A stretch of DNA of 64,000 nucleotides from Nonlabens sp. (GTDB taxonomy: Bacteria; Bacteroidota; Bacteroidia; Flavobacteriales; Flavobacteriaceae), in NCBI RefSeq assembly GCF_018401815.1, contig NZ_JAGYKG010000003.1, positions 186,001 through 250,000 on the forward strand, written 5' to 3'. Of this stretch, positions 33,657 through 43,499 are shown piece by piece (within the stretch, counting starts at the first letter, position 1; each line of letters opens with the position of its first letter). Below the pieces are notes generated by a model. It saw only the letters and a list, made by a program, of their open reading frames with translations, ran no database searches and was not told where the DNA came from. Position numbers and translations under genes: made by a program.

Positions 33657-36600
33657 TTAAGCTTTCTTTTCTAAAACCCATTCTCCTTTATGGATTAAAG
33701 GAAGTGCAGATTTAAACTTTGTTTCTTTCGTTTCTCCAGTCATTACATTTTTAATCACCACTTTATCGTTGCGACCTATCTTTGGTTGATCACGTGTGAT
33801 GGTTTCTGTAACTTGAGCACGCTGTTGTTGCTGACTGGCACCTACACCTACAGCTCTTGCTTGAGCAGCTTGCTCATCGCTGTTCAATACCTCTTCTTTT
33901 TGAGTGCTTGTTTTTTCTGTTTTGCGTTGTCTGGCCTCACTTATTGCTGTAACATCTCTAGTAGGAAGATCTCCTTTAAACATAAAACCAATAACGTCTT
34001 TATTTACTTTATCGATCATCACTTTGAATAATTCAAAGGCTTCAAATTTGTAAATGAGTAATGGGTCTTTTTGCTCATGAACGGCAAGTTGTACACTTTG
34101 CTTTAACTCGTCCATTTTGCGCAGGTGTGTTTTCCATGCTTCGTCAATAATGGCTAGGGTAATATTTTTCTCAAAGTCTGTAACTAAAGAACGCCCTTCA
34201 CTATCATAAGCTTCTTGCAGGTTGGTCGCTACATTTAAGGTTTTGATACCGTCTGTAAATGGAACTGCGATGCGCTCGTAATTGCGCTGGTCGTTTTCCA
34301 TCACATTTTTTATTACAGGAAATACTTCTGCAGCGGTGCGTTGCATTTTTTCCCTATAATGATCATAGGCTGTTCTATAGATAATGTCAGTGATGCTTTT
34401 TTCATCTTTAGCCGAAAACTCTTCCTCAGAAACAGGACTGCTCATAGAGAAGTATCGAATCAACTCAAATTCAAAGTTTTTGAAATCTTGTGCCAATTTA
34501 TTTCCTTCTGTAATGTTTTCTGAGATATCATAGATCATATTGGCTATATCTACGGCAAGTCGATCTCCAAATAAAGCGTTGTGACGTCGCTTGTAAATCA
34601 CTTCACGTTGCGCGTTCATCACATCATCATATTCTAGTAACCTTTTACGAACACCAAAAGCGTTTTCTTCTACTTTAGTCTGTGCCCGTTCAATAGATTT
34701 AGAAATCATAGAATGCTGGATCACTTCACCTTCTTTCATTCCTAATCGGTCCATAGTTTTTGCCATACGTTCAGAACCAAAAAGTCTCATCAGGTTGTCT
34801 TCTAATGAGACATAAAATTGAGAGCTTCCCGGGTCTCCTTGACGACCTGCACGACCACGCAACTGTCTGTCTACACGACGAGAATCATGTCGTTCTGTAC
34901 CTATAATGGCTAGACCACCTGCGGCTTTTACTTGGTCAGATAATTTGATATCAGTTCCACGACCAGCCATGTTAGTAGCAATAGTGATCTGTCCCGGATT
35001 ACCAGCTTCAGCAACGATGTCTGCTTCACGTTTGTGTTGTTTTGCATTTAGTACGTTGTGTTCTATTCCTGCGCGTTGTAATGTTCTACTGAGAAGTTCA
35101 GAAATATCTACAGAAGTAGTACCTATAAGCACTGGGCGACCAGCTTCTTTAAGTTTTGTTACTTCTTCTATTACGGCACCGTATTTTTCACGTTTTGTTT
35201 TATAAACAAGATCTTGTCTATCATCCCTAGCTATAGGTCTGTTAGTAGGAATTTCTACTACATCTAGCTTGTAGATTTCCCAGAATTCTCCAGCTTCAGT
35301 TACAGCAGTTCCTGTCATACCTGAAAGCTTCTTGTACATACGGAAGTAATTCTGCAAGGTAATCGTAGCAAAAGTTTGTGTCGCATCTTGAATTTTCAAA
35401 TTCTCCTTAGCTTCAATAGCTTGGTGTAATCCGTCACTATAACGTCGCCCATCCATTGCACGGCCAGTTTGTTCATCTACGATCTTAACAATCATTTCAG
35501 TTTCTATTCTAAAACCGCCATTCCCGTTAGGAACTTTCTTTTCTTGAGCATCTACAATGTATTCGGTATCTTTCTCAAATAAAGTATAGGCTTTAAGTAA
35601 CTGATTTAAAGTATGAATACGTTCGGATTTTACAGAAAACTCTCTGAATAATTCTTCTTTTTTCTCGGCTTCTTCTTCTTTAGAAAGTCCAGCGTTTTCG
35701 ATACGGCTTATTTCCATACCCACTTCTGGCATAACAAAAAAGTCAGGTTCATCTTCACCAGAAAGGAATTCAATACCCTTGTCGCTTAATTCTACTTGAT
35801 TGTTTTTTTCATCAATAACAAAGTAAAGCCCCTCATCTATTTTAGGCATTTCACGGTTGTTATCTTGCATATAAAAATTCTCTGTTTTTTGAAGTAAGCT
35901 TTTCATACCTTCTTCGCTTAAGAATTTTATAAGTGCTTTGTTTTTTGGAAGACCACGGAAAACCCTTAATAATTGTTTTCCTCCTTCTTTAGTGTCACCT
36001 TCAGCAATTAATTTTTTAGCTTGAGCAAGGGTTTGTACCAGTTCTTTTCTTTGAACCTCTACAATAGTTGCAACAGGAGCTTTTAATACATCAAACTCTT
36101 GACGGTCTCCCTGTGGGACTGGCCCAGATATAATTAGAGGGGTACGAGCATCATCGATTAGAACAGAATCGGTCTCATCAATAATGGCATAATTGTGTTT
36201 GCGTTGCACTAGATCTTTAGGATCATGAGCCATATTATCTCGCAAGTAATCAAAACCAAATTCATTGTTGGTACCGTAGGTGATATCTGCTAGATATGCT
36301 TGGCGTCTTTCTTCAGAATTAGGCTTGTGATAATCGATACAATCTATAGTCAGTCCATGAAATTCAAATAAAGGCCCGATCCAAGCACCATCGCGTTTTG
36401 CTAAATAATCATTAACGGTTACCACATGAACGCCGTTACCTGAAAGAGCATTGAGATAAACTGGTAGTGTAGCTACCAGTGTTTTTCCCTCTCCAGTTTG
36501 CATTTCTGCAATTTTACCACTGTGTAATGTTGCTCCACCTATCAATTGTACATCATAATGAATCATGTCCCAAGTAATTGGTTTACCAGCTGCATCCCAG

Positions 36601-37076
36601 GAGTTCCTCCATATTGCTTGATCACCGTCTAAGTCAATATAGTCTTTTGTTCCAGATAATTCACGGTCTCGAGCTGTAGCTGCAACACGTATTTCTTTGT
36701 TATGGAAAAAACGCTTGGCCGTCTCTTTTACAACAGCAAAAGCTTCTGGCATAATTTCATTGAGAATTTCTTCACCTTGTAAATAAGCGACTTCTTGTAA
36801 TTGATCAATTTCATTATAGATTTCCTCGCGTTTATCGATGTCTTGTTCCTTTTCAGCAATTTGCATTAAACTTGCAATATGAGACAATGTATCTGCCTTT
36901 GCAGCAGCAATCTTTTCCTTAAACTCTATTGTTTTATGGCGAAGTTGATCAAAATTAAGCTGTTCTAATTCAGGCTCAAATTGGAGTATTTTGTCAACTA
37001 TGGGTTGAATTTCTTTTATATCTTTCTTTGACTTATCGCCAACGAATACTTTTAAAACGGAATCTAATAGTCCCAT
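33657..37076 (-). CDS. secA: Preprotein translocase ATPase SecA
   Basis: A 1139-residue motor that drives protein export through SecYEG. Visible motifs are Walker A MQTGEGKTLVA near residue 187, the DEAD-type IIDETDSVLIDDARTPLIISG near 296, ATNMAGRGTDIKL and the arginine-finger block RQLRGRAGRQGDPG near 740. It is longer than E. coli SecA (901) because of insertions, one around residues 330-430, which is normal in Bacteroidota. The C-terminus ends LIHKGEWVLEKKA and lacks the Cys-rich zinc tail that binds SecB. Single gene with its own terminator. Confidence 0.97.
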   Translation of the reverse strand: MGLLDSVLKVFVGDKSKKDIKEIQPIVDKILQFEPELEQLNFDQLRHKTIEFKEKIAAAKADTLSHIASLMQIAEKEQDIDKREEIYNEIDQLQEVAYLQGEEILNEIMPEAFAVVKETAKRFFHNKEIRVAATARDRELSGTKDYIDLDGDQAIWRNSWDAAGKPITWDMIHYDVQLIGGATLHSGKIAEMQTGEGKTLVATLPVYLNALSGNGVHVVTVNDYLAKRDGAWIGPLFEFHGLTIDCIDYHKPNSEERRQAYLADITYGTNNEFGFDYLRDNMAHDPKDLVQRKHNYAIIDETDSVLIDDARTPLIISGPVPQGDRQEFDVLKAPVATIVEVQRKELVQTLAQAKKLIAEGDTKEGGKQLLRVFRGLPKNKALIKFLSEEGMKSLLQKTENFYMQDNNREMPKIDEGLYFVIDEKNNQVELSDKGIEFLSGEDEPDFFVMPEVGMEISRIENAGLSKEEEAEKKEELFREFSVKSERIHTLNQLLKAYTLFEKDTEYIVDAQEKKVPNGNGGFRIETEMIVKIVDEQTGRAMDGRRYSDGLHQAIEAKENLKIQDATQTFATITLQNYFRMYKKLSGMTGTAVTEAGEFWEIYKLDVVEIPTNRPIARDDRQDLVYKTKREKYGAVIEEVTKLKEAGRPVLIGTTSVDISELLSRTLQRAGIEHNVLNAKQHKREADIVAEAGNPGQITIATNMAGRGTDIKLSDQVKAAGGLAIIGTERHDSRRVDRQLRGRAGRQGDPGSSQFYVSLEDNLMRLFGSERMAKTMDRLGMKEGEVIQHSMISKSIERAQTKVEENAFGVRKRLLEYDDVMNAQREVIYKRRHNALFGDRLAVDIANMIYDISENITEGNKLAQDFKNFEFELIRYFSMSSPVSEEEFSAKDEKSITDIIYRTAYDHYREKMQRTAAEVFPVIKNVMENDQRNYERIAVPFTDGIKTLNVATNLQEAYDSEGRSLVTDFEKNITLAIIDEAWKTHLRKMDELKQSVQLAVHEQKDPLLIYKFEAFELFKVMIDKVNKDVIGFMFKGDLPTRDVTAISEARQRKTEKTSTQKEEVLNSDEQAAQARAVGVGASQQQQRAQVTETITRDQPKIGRNDKVVIKNVMTGETKETKFKSALPLIHKGEWVLEKKA

Positions 37077-37146
37077 AATGTGTTATTTATTTATATGTAG
37101 CAATTTATAATATACCTAGTACTAATACCCAAAATTAAAACAAAAA

Positions 37147-37170
37147 AAAAGTCTCTTTACGAGACTTTTA
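37147..37170 (-). terminator. Terminator downstream of the DUF2795 gene
   Basis: Arms AAAAGTCTC and GAGACTTTT around TTTAC; the minus strand has a run of nine T after the stem. Confidence 0.8.
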
Positions 37171-37185
37171 TCCGATTAAGGATTG

Positions 37186-37407
37186 TTAATACTCATCCTC
37201 ATTCCAGAGGTAGTCGTCGTCTGTAGGATAATCTGGCCATATTTCTTGAATAGACTCATATAAGTCTCCTTCATCTTCAATGGCTTGTAAATTTTCCACT
37301 ACTTCTAACGGTGCTCCTGTGCGAATTGCGTAATCGATCAATTCATCCTTCTCAGCAGGCCAAGGCGCATCACTTAAATAAGATGCCAGTTCTAGTGTCC
37401 AATACAT
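37186..37407 (-). CDS. DUF2795 domain protein
   Basis: A 73-residue acidic soluble protein: an N-terminal helical part (LASYLSDAPWPAEKDELIDYAI, then PLEVVENLQAI) with the pattern of DUF2795, and an Asp/Tyr/Trp-rich tail ending DYLWNEDEY. In Bacteroidota this small protein is common near secA. Function unknown. Confidence 0.85.
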   Translation of the reverse strand: MYWTLELASYLSDAPWPAEKDELIDYAIRTGAPLEVVENLQAIEDEGDLYESIQEIWPDYPTDDDYLWNEDEY

Positions 37408-37626
37408 ATTGTTGCTCGTTAAGTTTTTTGCAAAAATAAACTTCTCGTCGATTTATGCAAGTTATTTTTACTTTGTTTTCAAGATTTGCAAGAGCGTATA
37501 AGCTTTTGAAAATCAAAATGTTCGCTGAAAATGTTCATCAGTTGCCCCACATTTTATTTATTTTTGATCAGAAATTGCTGTGATGGTGCGTATTATGCAC
37601 TGTTACAGATTTTCAATCAAAATAAA

Positions 37627-38199
37627 TTAGTACTTTTTTGGGATCCATTTTATCTCTTCTGCTTGCAACTCTTTTGACAATTTGCGTGCCAATACAAACA
37701 GGTAGTCAGATAGTCGGTTGAGATATTTTAAAACTTCAGGATCTACTGGAGCATGCTCGTTTAACTCTGTCGCTAGACGTTCTGCACGGCGGCAGACGGT
37801 TCGTGTAATATGACAATATGACACAGAAGGATGCCCGCCAGGAAGTATAAAATGTGTCATTTCAGGCAGTTCTTCATTCATAAGGTCTATTTCCCTTTCT
37901 AAAAGACTGACTTCTTTCTCACTGATTTTAGAAATATTGAGTCGGTCTTTACCACTTTTTAATAATTGTTTTTCTGGGGGGGTCGCTAAAATCGCTCCAA
38001 TGGTAAAAAGATGGTGCTGTATGGAGTTGATAATTTGGTTGGTATTTTTATCGATCTTTTGATCACGTATCAATCCCATCCATGAATTAAGCTCGTCTAC
38101 AGTTCCATAACTATCAATTCTTAAGTTGTGTTTGGGAACTCGCGAGCCTCCAAATAACGCTGTAGTACCGGAATCACCTGTTTTTGTATATATTTTCAT
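37627..38199 (-). CDS. PduO-type cob(I)alamin adenosyltransferase
   Basis: A 190-residue enzyme that transfers the 5'-deoxyadenosyl group of ATP to cob(I)alamin. The N-terminal P-loop-like KIYTKTGDSGTTALFGG, the helix with YGTVDELNSWMGLIRD and the C-terminal RTVCRRAERLATEL and LNRLSDYLFVLAR blocks are all PduO/MMAB signatures. I chose the ATG ending at 38199, which gives the standard MKIYTKTGD start. Together with MeaB it points to adenosylcobalamin-dependent methylmalonyl-CoA mutase. Confidence 0.93.
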   Translation of the reverse strand: MKIYTKTGDSGTTALFGGSRVPKHNLRIDSYGTVDELNSWMGLIRDQKIDKNTNQIINSIQHHLFTIGAILATPPEKQLLKSGKDRLNISKISEKEVSLLEREIDLMNEELPEMTHFILPGGHPSVSYCHITRTVCRRAERLATELNEHAPVDPEVLKYLNRLSDYLFVLARKLSKELQAEEIKWIPKKY

Positions 38200-38343
38200 T
38201 TTTTCGATCTCGTTTTTAGTTCTCTTAATATGTGTTATAGCAGTGGTCAACACCCGTCTTCCCATTCTGTAGAGGTCACTTAGTTCTAATTAGGAAATTG
38301 CTCTGGTAAAGGTTGTTAACAGTATTTGTATTCGACAAAAAGA

Positions 38344-38775
38344 TTAAATATTTTCTAATTTTTCTATTAAAATAAGAAGTGATTGCTCATCTAATTGGGA
38401 AGTAAGTTCACTTTCTGCAGCATCTACCTTTTGATCTAAAACAATTAGTAAATTTAACCCGTCCGCCGTAATAGTAAGTTCTATTTGTCTTCTGTCTTTT
38501 GGACATTGTACGCGATCCACCAATTTTTTATCCACTAGTTTATCAATCACTCGGGTCGTATTTGAATTGGCATGAATCATTTCTTTACTCACATCTTGAA
38601 GGCTTGCTGCCTTTCCCTTGCGGCCTCTCAAAATACGAAGCACATTAAATTGCTGTATGGTAATTCCATGCTCTTTTAAGGTATGACTTATTACCTCGGT
38701 TGCTTCCGTACCCTTTTTAATAAGGGTAGTTACTAGCTTTCGCGAAAGCGGAATAGAAATCAGTTCCTTACTCAT
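38344..38775 (-). CDS. MarR family transcriptional regulator
   Basis: A 143-residue regulator with the MarR winged helix at about 30-105: ITIQQFNVLRILRG, then ANSNTTRVIDKLVDKKLVDR and the wing DRRQIELTITADG. It lies divergent to the beta-barrel gene at 38951 and may control it or itself. A minus-strand TAnnTTTG element lies 34 bases upstream of the start. Palindrome at 38736-38749 encodes LSRKL close to the N-terminus. Confidence 0.92.
   Translation of the reverse strand: MSKELISIPLSRKLVTTLIKKGTEATEVISHTLKEHGITIQQFNVLRILRGRKGKAASLQDVSKEMIHANSNTTRVIDKLVDKKLVDRVQCPKDRRQIELTITADGLNLLIVLDQKVDAAESELTSQLDEQSLLILIEKLENI
38736..38749. repeat. GCTTTCGCGAAAGC palindrome, copy 10
   Basis: Perfect copy near the start of the MarR-family gene. 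Confidence 0.9.
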
Positions 38776-38808
38776 AAATTTAATTTACACCTACATTTAT
38801 TGTTGCTA

Positions 38809-38816
38809 CAAATTTA
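38809..38816 (-). promoter_or_regulatory. TAnnTTTG promoter element of the marR-like gene
   Basis: The minus strand reads TAAATTTG 34 bases before the start codon. Confidence 0.5.
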
Positions 38817-38950
38817 TTTGAACCCTTTTCTGTAGAACAAAATTTAATGTTAAATTTCAGGTTCCATCAGCATCCTTTTCTCTTGACCTCAATAAAATGA
38901 AATTTTTCAATATTTGTAATATTTTTACGTTAATCATAAAAAGGGAATCA

Positions 38951-39532
38951 ATGAAAAAATATATAGTAGTGAGCTGTTTACTGATTTGTATGACTGCAAT
39001 GGCACAAAATGAAAGTGGTCTTGGAATTACTGCAGGTCTTAATTACGGTTCTACAGGCAATTTAAGAGAGAGTGGGCAAACTATTATGGATAATCCTGAT
39101 AAGAAATTGGGGTATCATTTAGGAATCTATTGGAAAATAGATCTTGCCTTGTTGTACCTAAGACCAGAATTAAAATATACCCAATTAAATAATGAGTACC
39201 GGGGCAGTCTGTTTGATATTCAAAAAATCGACCTACCTCTTCTAGTAGGTACTTCTATAATAGGCCCTTTACATGTTTTTGCCGGACCTTCATTTCAGTA
39301 TATAGTTGATACCAAATTGGAAGACACATCCCTAGGTGATGTTCAAAAGGAATGGAGCCTGGGTGCTCAATTTGGTGTAGGAGTGAACTTGGGGAAGTGG
39401 GGAATAGACGTCCGTTATGAACGTGGTTTTACTGAAAACGAAGTAACTTTTATAAGAAACAATATAGCTGCTCAGGGAACGCTAGATACCAGACCAGAGC
39501 AAATCATTCTCGCAATGAGCTTAAAACTGTAA
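38951..39532 (+). CDS. Outer-membrane beta-barrel (porin-family) protein
   Basis: A 193-residue protein with a signal peptide (cleavage after AMA near residue 18) and an alternating amphipathic beta pattern with a C-terminal strand ending MSLKL. It is of the small PorT-like or OmpW-like barrel class (outer membrane protein beta-barrel domain) in Bacteroidota. I chose the ATG at 38951, because the upstream extension to 38897 gives no signal peptide. A divergent MarR-family gene may regulate it. Confidence 0.8.
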   Translation: MKKYIVVSCLLICMTAMAQNESGLGITAGLNYGSTGNLRESGQTIMDNPDKKLGYHLGIYWKIDLALLYLRPELKYTQLNNEYRGSLFDIQKIDLPLLVGTSIIGPLHVFAGPSFQYIVDTKLEDTSLGDVQKEWSLGAQFGVGVNLGKWGIDVRYERGFTENEVTFIRNNIAAQGTLDTRPEQIILAMSLKL

Positions 39533-39610
39533 GGGAATCACAAGGATTGGATTCCTTCATTAATACTGATTTTTAAGTGTTGTTCACCAAATGAGCAACG
39601 GTTCCTTTAC

Positions 39611-39657
39611 AAAAACTCCCAACGCTTCCCGGTATAGGAAGTATCGGGAGTTTTTGT
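39611..39657. terminator. Terminator between the beta-barrel and CIA30 genes
   Basis: Nested hairpin: outer arms AAAAACTCCC and GGGAGTTTTT, with an inner CTTCC/GGAAG stem. The T runs on both strands suit the convergent genes on both sides. Confidence 0.75.
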
Positions 39658-39697
39658 TATTTAGAATAGTAAAGGAGTTGTTCTTTACAGGTATTAT

Positions 39698-40189
39698 TTA
39701 TTCCAATTCAATTTTATCTATTAACAGTTCAAATGAGAGTTCTTTATTACCTATAAAAAGGGAGAGTTCGTCAATAAAAGTATGTTCAAAATTATCCATA
39801 TTTAATTGCCTTCCTTTAAACGAGGGTACCATTTGGGCTAATTCTAATTCTACAGTTTCCCATTCGCCACTTGTAGGAAAAGCTATGATGTAGGAGTGGC
39901 CATCAGATGCTGATTCTTTAAAACGCAGCTGGTACTCATTGCCATCACCTTTAATTTTTAATAACGCCTTGGTTGCATCACCTAATTTAGTGTCTGGGCA
40001 ATGGTATCTAACAGAGGCAAAACCGCCATTTTTTTCTAAAGAAACCTTACCCTTAAAATTTGCATGCCCATCTTTAGTTAGCTCTATCGAGCTAGAAGAA
40101 ACGCCACCCATAACAGTGTCGTTGATAATGGTCCAGTCTTCTAATTCTGTCTCAGAATTAAAATTGATTAATGTAGTGTTGATCATCAT
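39698..40189 (-). CDS. CIA30 family protein (complex I intermediate-associated protein 30 domain)
   Basis: A 163-residue soluble protein with the CIA30/galactose-binding-like jelly-roll pattern: WTIINDTVMGGVSSSSIEL near 18-36, FKGKVSLEKNGGFASVRY near 45-62 and the C-terminal LSLFIGNKELSFELLIDKIEL. Human CIA30 helps to assemble respiratory complex I; in bacteria the role is unclear. Single gene. Confidence 0.9.
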   Translation of the reverse strand: MMINTTLINFNSETELEDWTIINDTVMGGVSSSSIELTKDGHANFKGKVSLEKNGGFASVRYHCPDTKLGDATKALLKIKGDGNEYQLRFKESASDGHSYIIAFPTSGEWETVELELAQMVPSFKGRQLNMDNFEHTFIDELSLFIGNKELSFELLIDKIELE

Positions 40190-40579
40190 AAATCGGAAAG
40201 ATAAAGTATAGTATACATTTCGTTTACATGTAAGTCCACTTTTCTACGATAACTTTTATGGGATTCTCAAAAAACAGCCACATTTTGCGAATTCTTATCT
40301 ATCAGCCAAACTTCCGTGCTCGCTAGAGAAGGCGCTTTCATTCACCTATTTTCACTCCTTAAATAAGTTACGCTCTTTTTTATCTTGTTACATTTGATGT
40401 GGTGTTTTGAATTATCAAATTTTATGTTTAAGGTCCTCTTTATCGCTATGATTGCTATCAAGTAACGTGAAATTAACAATTGCTAAAATCATCTTTTTAA
40501 CAACCGGCTTCCTTTTTTAAACTTTAGAAAGTTAGTGCAGCAGATTTATGTAGGGAACTAAAGATAAAAAAAGAAGGTG
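40190..40579. other. Intergenic region, no gene seen
   Basis: About 390 bases between the CIA30 and SBP5 genes. AT-rich; I see no long frame, no RNA motif and no strong stem-loop. Confidence 0.4.
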
Positions 40580-42148
40580 TTATTTCTTTTGGACCCGCGT
40601 TAAATCTAGCATATTCACAGCATTACTTTCTAGATGAAGCACATCTTTAGATATAAAACGTACCCTTTGGTCATAGTACAATGGGACAATAGGTGCTTCT
40701 GCTATGATAATACTATCCATTTTGATGTACAGATTTTTTCTAGTTTCCGGATCAATAGCGGTAAGAGCATTTTCATAAAAGGAGTCATAGGCTGCGTTTT
40801 TAAAGTGAGTATAATTCGGACCATTAGGAGCAAAGTTTTTAGAGTAAAACAAAGAAAGATAGTTTTCAGCATCAGGATAGTCTGCAATCCAACTGCTTCT
40901 AAATATATCTAACTGTCCATTTTTACGGGCCTGTCTTAATGTTGACGGAGTCATGACATCAATTTGTACTTGAACACCTATTTTCTGAAGTTCTTTCTGT
41001 AGGAATTCGCATAGATCCAAGTAATTTGCCCCTGTACTGATGGTAATACTTGGATGATCATCACCGGTTTCTTTACTATACGCAGTGATCAGGGATCTTG
41101 CACGACTGGGGTCGTAGGTAAAGCCTTTTACTATACCTCCAGCAGGAATACCTGCGGGTATAAAACCGTTATGTGCTGGCATACCTATATTATTGCGTAA
41201 GTATTTGATCATTTTATCTCTGTCAAAACCTAAATTAATAGCCTGGCGCAATTTTTTGCTTTGTAATTCTGGTGATTTGCTGTCTACTTTTAGTCCTAGG
41301 TATTCGGTATTTAGGAAAGGAGCCTTTTCAAGAGTAACGGTTGGTATATAAGCCTCCTTTAACGCGCCAGATGTGGTCAATAACTCATCTTTATAACTGG
41401 GATCGATGGCATTTATAAAATCTAAATTTCCTTGGGCAAATTCTAAAAATTCACTTTGCTTATCTGTTTTAAAGCTAATAGCTACAGCTTCTAGGTATGG
41501 TAAGGAGTTTCCTTTTTCATCTTTTTCAAAGTACAACTTATTTTTGCGCAATACCATTTTTACATTTTCTTGCCATCTTTTTAAATAAAATGGTCCAGTA
41601 CCTATGGGTTGTTCTCTTAAGTTACTGCTTCCCTCAGGTACGACGCTACAATATTTCATCGATAGCAATCCTAGAAATGCTGGTAAAGCTTGTTTTAAAG
41701 TAATCTGAAGTTCTAGCGGTGCGATGACCTTGATGTCTGTTACATTTTTCATAACCCATTCTCCAGGTGAGGCGACTTCAGGGTCTGATAAACGCTCTAA
41801 GGAATATTTAAAATCTTTTGCTGTTATGGTTCTCGCTTTCGCGAAAGCATCATTAAAATAAATACCTTCTCTAATGTAAAAGGTATAAACAGTAGCCGTC
41901 GCATCTATTTCCCAGTGCGAAGCCAGATCAGGCACCACCTCTAAATTTTTATCCAACTTAACCAGTCCGTTGTACAGAAGATTACACACCCAAATATTGC
42001 GTTGATCCTTTGCAAAAGCAGGATCCAAACTGGTCACATTTGCATGTTCATTATACCTAAAAACGGTCTTTAGATCAATTTTTTGTTCTTGATACTGACA
42101 GGAAGTTAGTAAGATAAAAGACAATAAAACAAAGAGGTAGTTGTGCAT
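40580..42148 (-). CDS. Peptide/oligosaccharide ABC transporter substrate-binding lipoprotein (SBP family 5)
   Basis: A 522-residue lipoprotein: signal FVLLSFILLTSC with the lipidation Cys near residue 17. The body follows the DppA/OppA fold: EHANVTSLDPAFAKD at the N-terminus, DFKYSLERLSDPEVA near 127, IGTGPFYLKRW near 185 and the C-terminal FRSSWIADYPDAENYLSLF. Such proteins bind oligopeptides, but no permease or ATPase gene is adjacent, as is common for the orphan forms of Bacteroidota. Palindrome at 41835-41848 encodes AFAKA. Confidence 0.9.
   Translation of the reverse strand: MHNYLFVLLSFILLTSCQYQEQKIDLKTVFRYNEHANVTSLDPAFAKDQRNIWVCNLLYNGLVKLDKNLEVVPDLASHWEIDATATVYTFYIREGIYFNDAFAKARTITAKDFKYSLERLSDPEVASPGEWVMKNVTDIKVIAPLELQITLKQALPAFLGLLSMKYCSVVPEGSSNLREQPIGTGPFYLKRWQENVKMVLRKNKLYFEKDEKGNSLPYLEAVAISFKTDKQSEFLEFAQGNLDFINAIDPSYKDELLTTSGALKEAYIPTVTLEKAPFLNTEYLGLKVDSKSPELQSKKLRQAINLGFDRDKMIKYLRNNIGMPAHNGFIPAGIPAGGIVKGFTYDPSRARSLITAYSKETGDDHPSITISTGANYLDLCEFLQKELQKIGVQVQIDVMTPSTLRQARKNGQLDIFRSSWIADYPDAENYLSLFYSKNFAPNGPNYTHFKNAAYDSFYENALTAIDPETRKNLYIKMDSIIIAEAPIVPLYYDQRVRFISKDVLHLESNAVNMLDLTRVQKK
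41835..41848. repeat. GCTTTCGCGAAAGC palindrome, copy 11
   Basis: Perfect copy inside the SBP5 gene. Confidence 0.9.
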
Positions 42149-42337
42149 GAAGTAAAGGTATTAGGAAGCAGGTCTGGTAGCGCAATTAGAAGTTGATTTT
42201 TATTAAGAATTAATTAATAGGTGCATTTTTAGTAGTAGGTGCCTTATAGGTACTAAGGAAAAAAGTTGTATTGCCTCATTTTACGGTTCTTTCTAATGGA
42301 ATCTTCCGATCGTTTTATAGGAAGTCAAAGCCTCTTT

Positions 42338-43303
42338 TTAGTAAGTTACGTTAATTTGAGAACGAATAAGGTCTAGAGTTTTTATCAATTCATAGCTATG
42401 CGGATGGCTCATTTGATGACTTTGTAATTGACCTGAAAGAATGCAGTTTCTTACTTCTTCAATTTCATGAACATAACCATTGTTTATATACGGAATCCTC
42501 ATCGTATAGGGCTTTTTATCAAGGATTTCTACAGTTATTTTCTCTGTATGGTGAAAAGGTGCGTGCATGATAATTTTTCCTTTACTTCCGAAGATGATAG
42601 CAGTGTTAGAAGTTTCTGATAGAAAGGATGATTCTAAAGTGGCGGTAGCTCCATTTTTAAATTTCATAAGCATCGCACAATGTTGGTCAATTCCGGTTGT
42701 AGTTAATTGCGCAATGCATTTTGTTTCTATTGGTGTTCCTAACAATAACATACTTATAAATATAGGGTAAATCCCTATATCGAGTAAGGAACCACCCCCT
42801 AATTCCTTTGCCATAAGGCGACTGCTAGGATCTGTTGTAGCAAGGTAACCGAAGTTTGCTTGAATAGAATGGACTTCCCCTATAGTATTTTGATCCATAA
42901 GTTCCATCACTTGAAGCGTGCTTGGAATAAAACGTGTCCATAAAGCCTCCATTAAAAAGAGTTGTTTTTCTCTAGCAGTGTTGATCATGATTTCAACCTC
43001 TTTTAGGTTCATCGCAAACGGCTTTTCACAAATAACAGCTTTACCCGCTTGAAGACATAACATGGTATGGTTAAAATGGAGAGCATGAGGTGTTGCTATA
43101 TAGACAATATCCACCGTGGGGTCGGCTACGAGTTCTTCATAGCTGGAATAATAGTGCGTTGCTTTATAAGATGTTGCAAAGTCTTTTGCTTTAGTAAGTT
43201 CCCTTGAGCCTACCGCCTGTAAAATACAACCATCTACCGTTATAAGATCCTGTGCAAATTTATGGGCTATTTTTCCAAGACCTATTATACCAAATTTTAT
43301 CAT
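42338..43303 (-). CDS. Gfo/Idh/MocA family oxidoreductase
   Basis: A 321-residue NAD(P)-dependent dehydrogenase: Rossmann motif GIIGLGKIAHKFAQDL at the N-terminus, the catalytic EKPFAMN near residue 92 and the C-terminal domain with GGGSLLDIGIYPI near 165. Close to the trans-1,2-dihydrobenzene-1,2-diol dehydrogenase type. Substrate unknown. I chose the ATG ending at 43303, which begins the Rossmann fold directly. Confidence 0.92.
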   Translation of the reverse strand: MIKFGIIGLGKIAHKFAQDLITVDGCILQAVGSRELTKAKDFATSYKATHYYSSYEELVADPTVDIVYIATPHALHFNHTMLCLQAGKAVICEKPFAMNLKEVEIMINTAREKQLFLMEALWTRFIPSTLQVMELMDQNTIGEVHSIQANFGYLATTDPSSRLMAKELGGGSLLDIGIYPIFISMLLLGTPIETKCIAQLTTTGIDQHCAMLMKFKNGATATLESSFLSETSNTAIIFGSKGKIIMHAPFHHTEKITVEILDKKPYTMRIPYINNGYVHEIEEVRNCILSGQLQSHQMSHPHSYELIKTLDLIRSQINVTY

Positions 43304-43499
43304 ATTTCCATTTCTATTGTGCGAATATAAAAAACAGGTGCAGATTACAAGTTTTCGCAGTGTCATAACGCTTTTTTTAAAATCATTATTTTATCTTTAA
43401 AGACATTTAGTACTGAAATACTAGAGTTGGTTAGTAGTGTTTTTTCTCAACTGGAAGTATACAGCACATTTGTATGGTATAATCATTAAATCAATAAGC

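Noticed and set aside
33786..35205. Plus-strand frames opposite secA
   Set aside because: Antisense to a conserved essential gene, no independent support.
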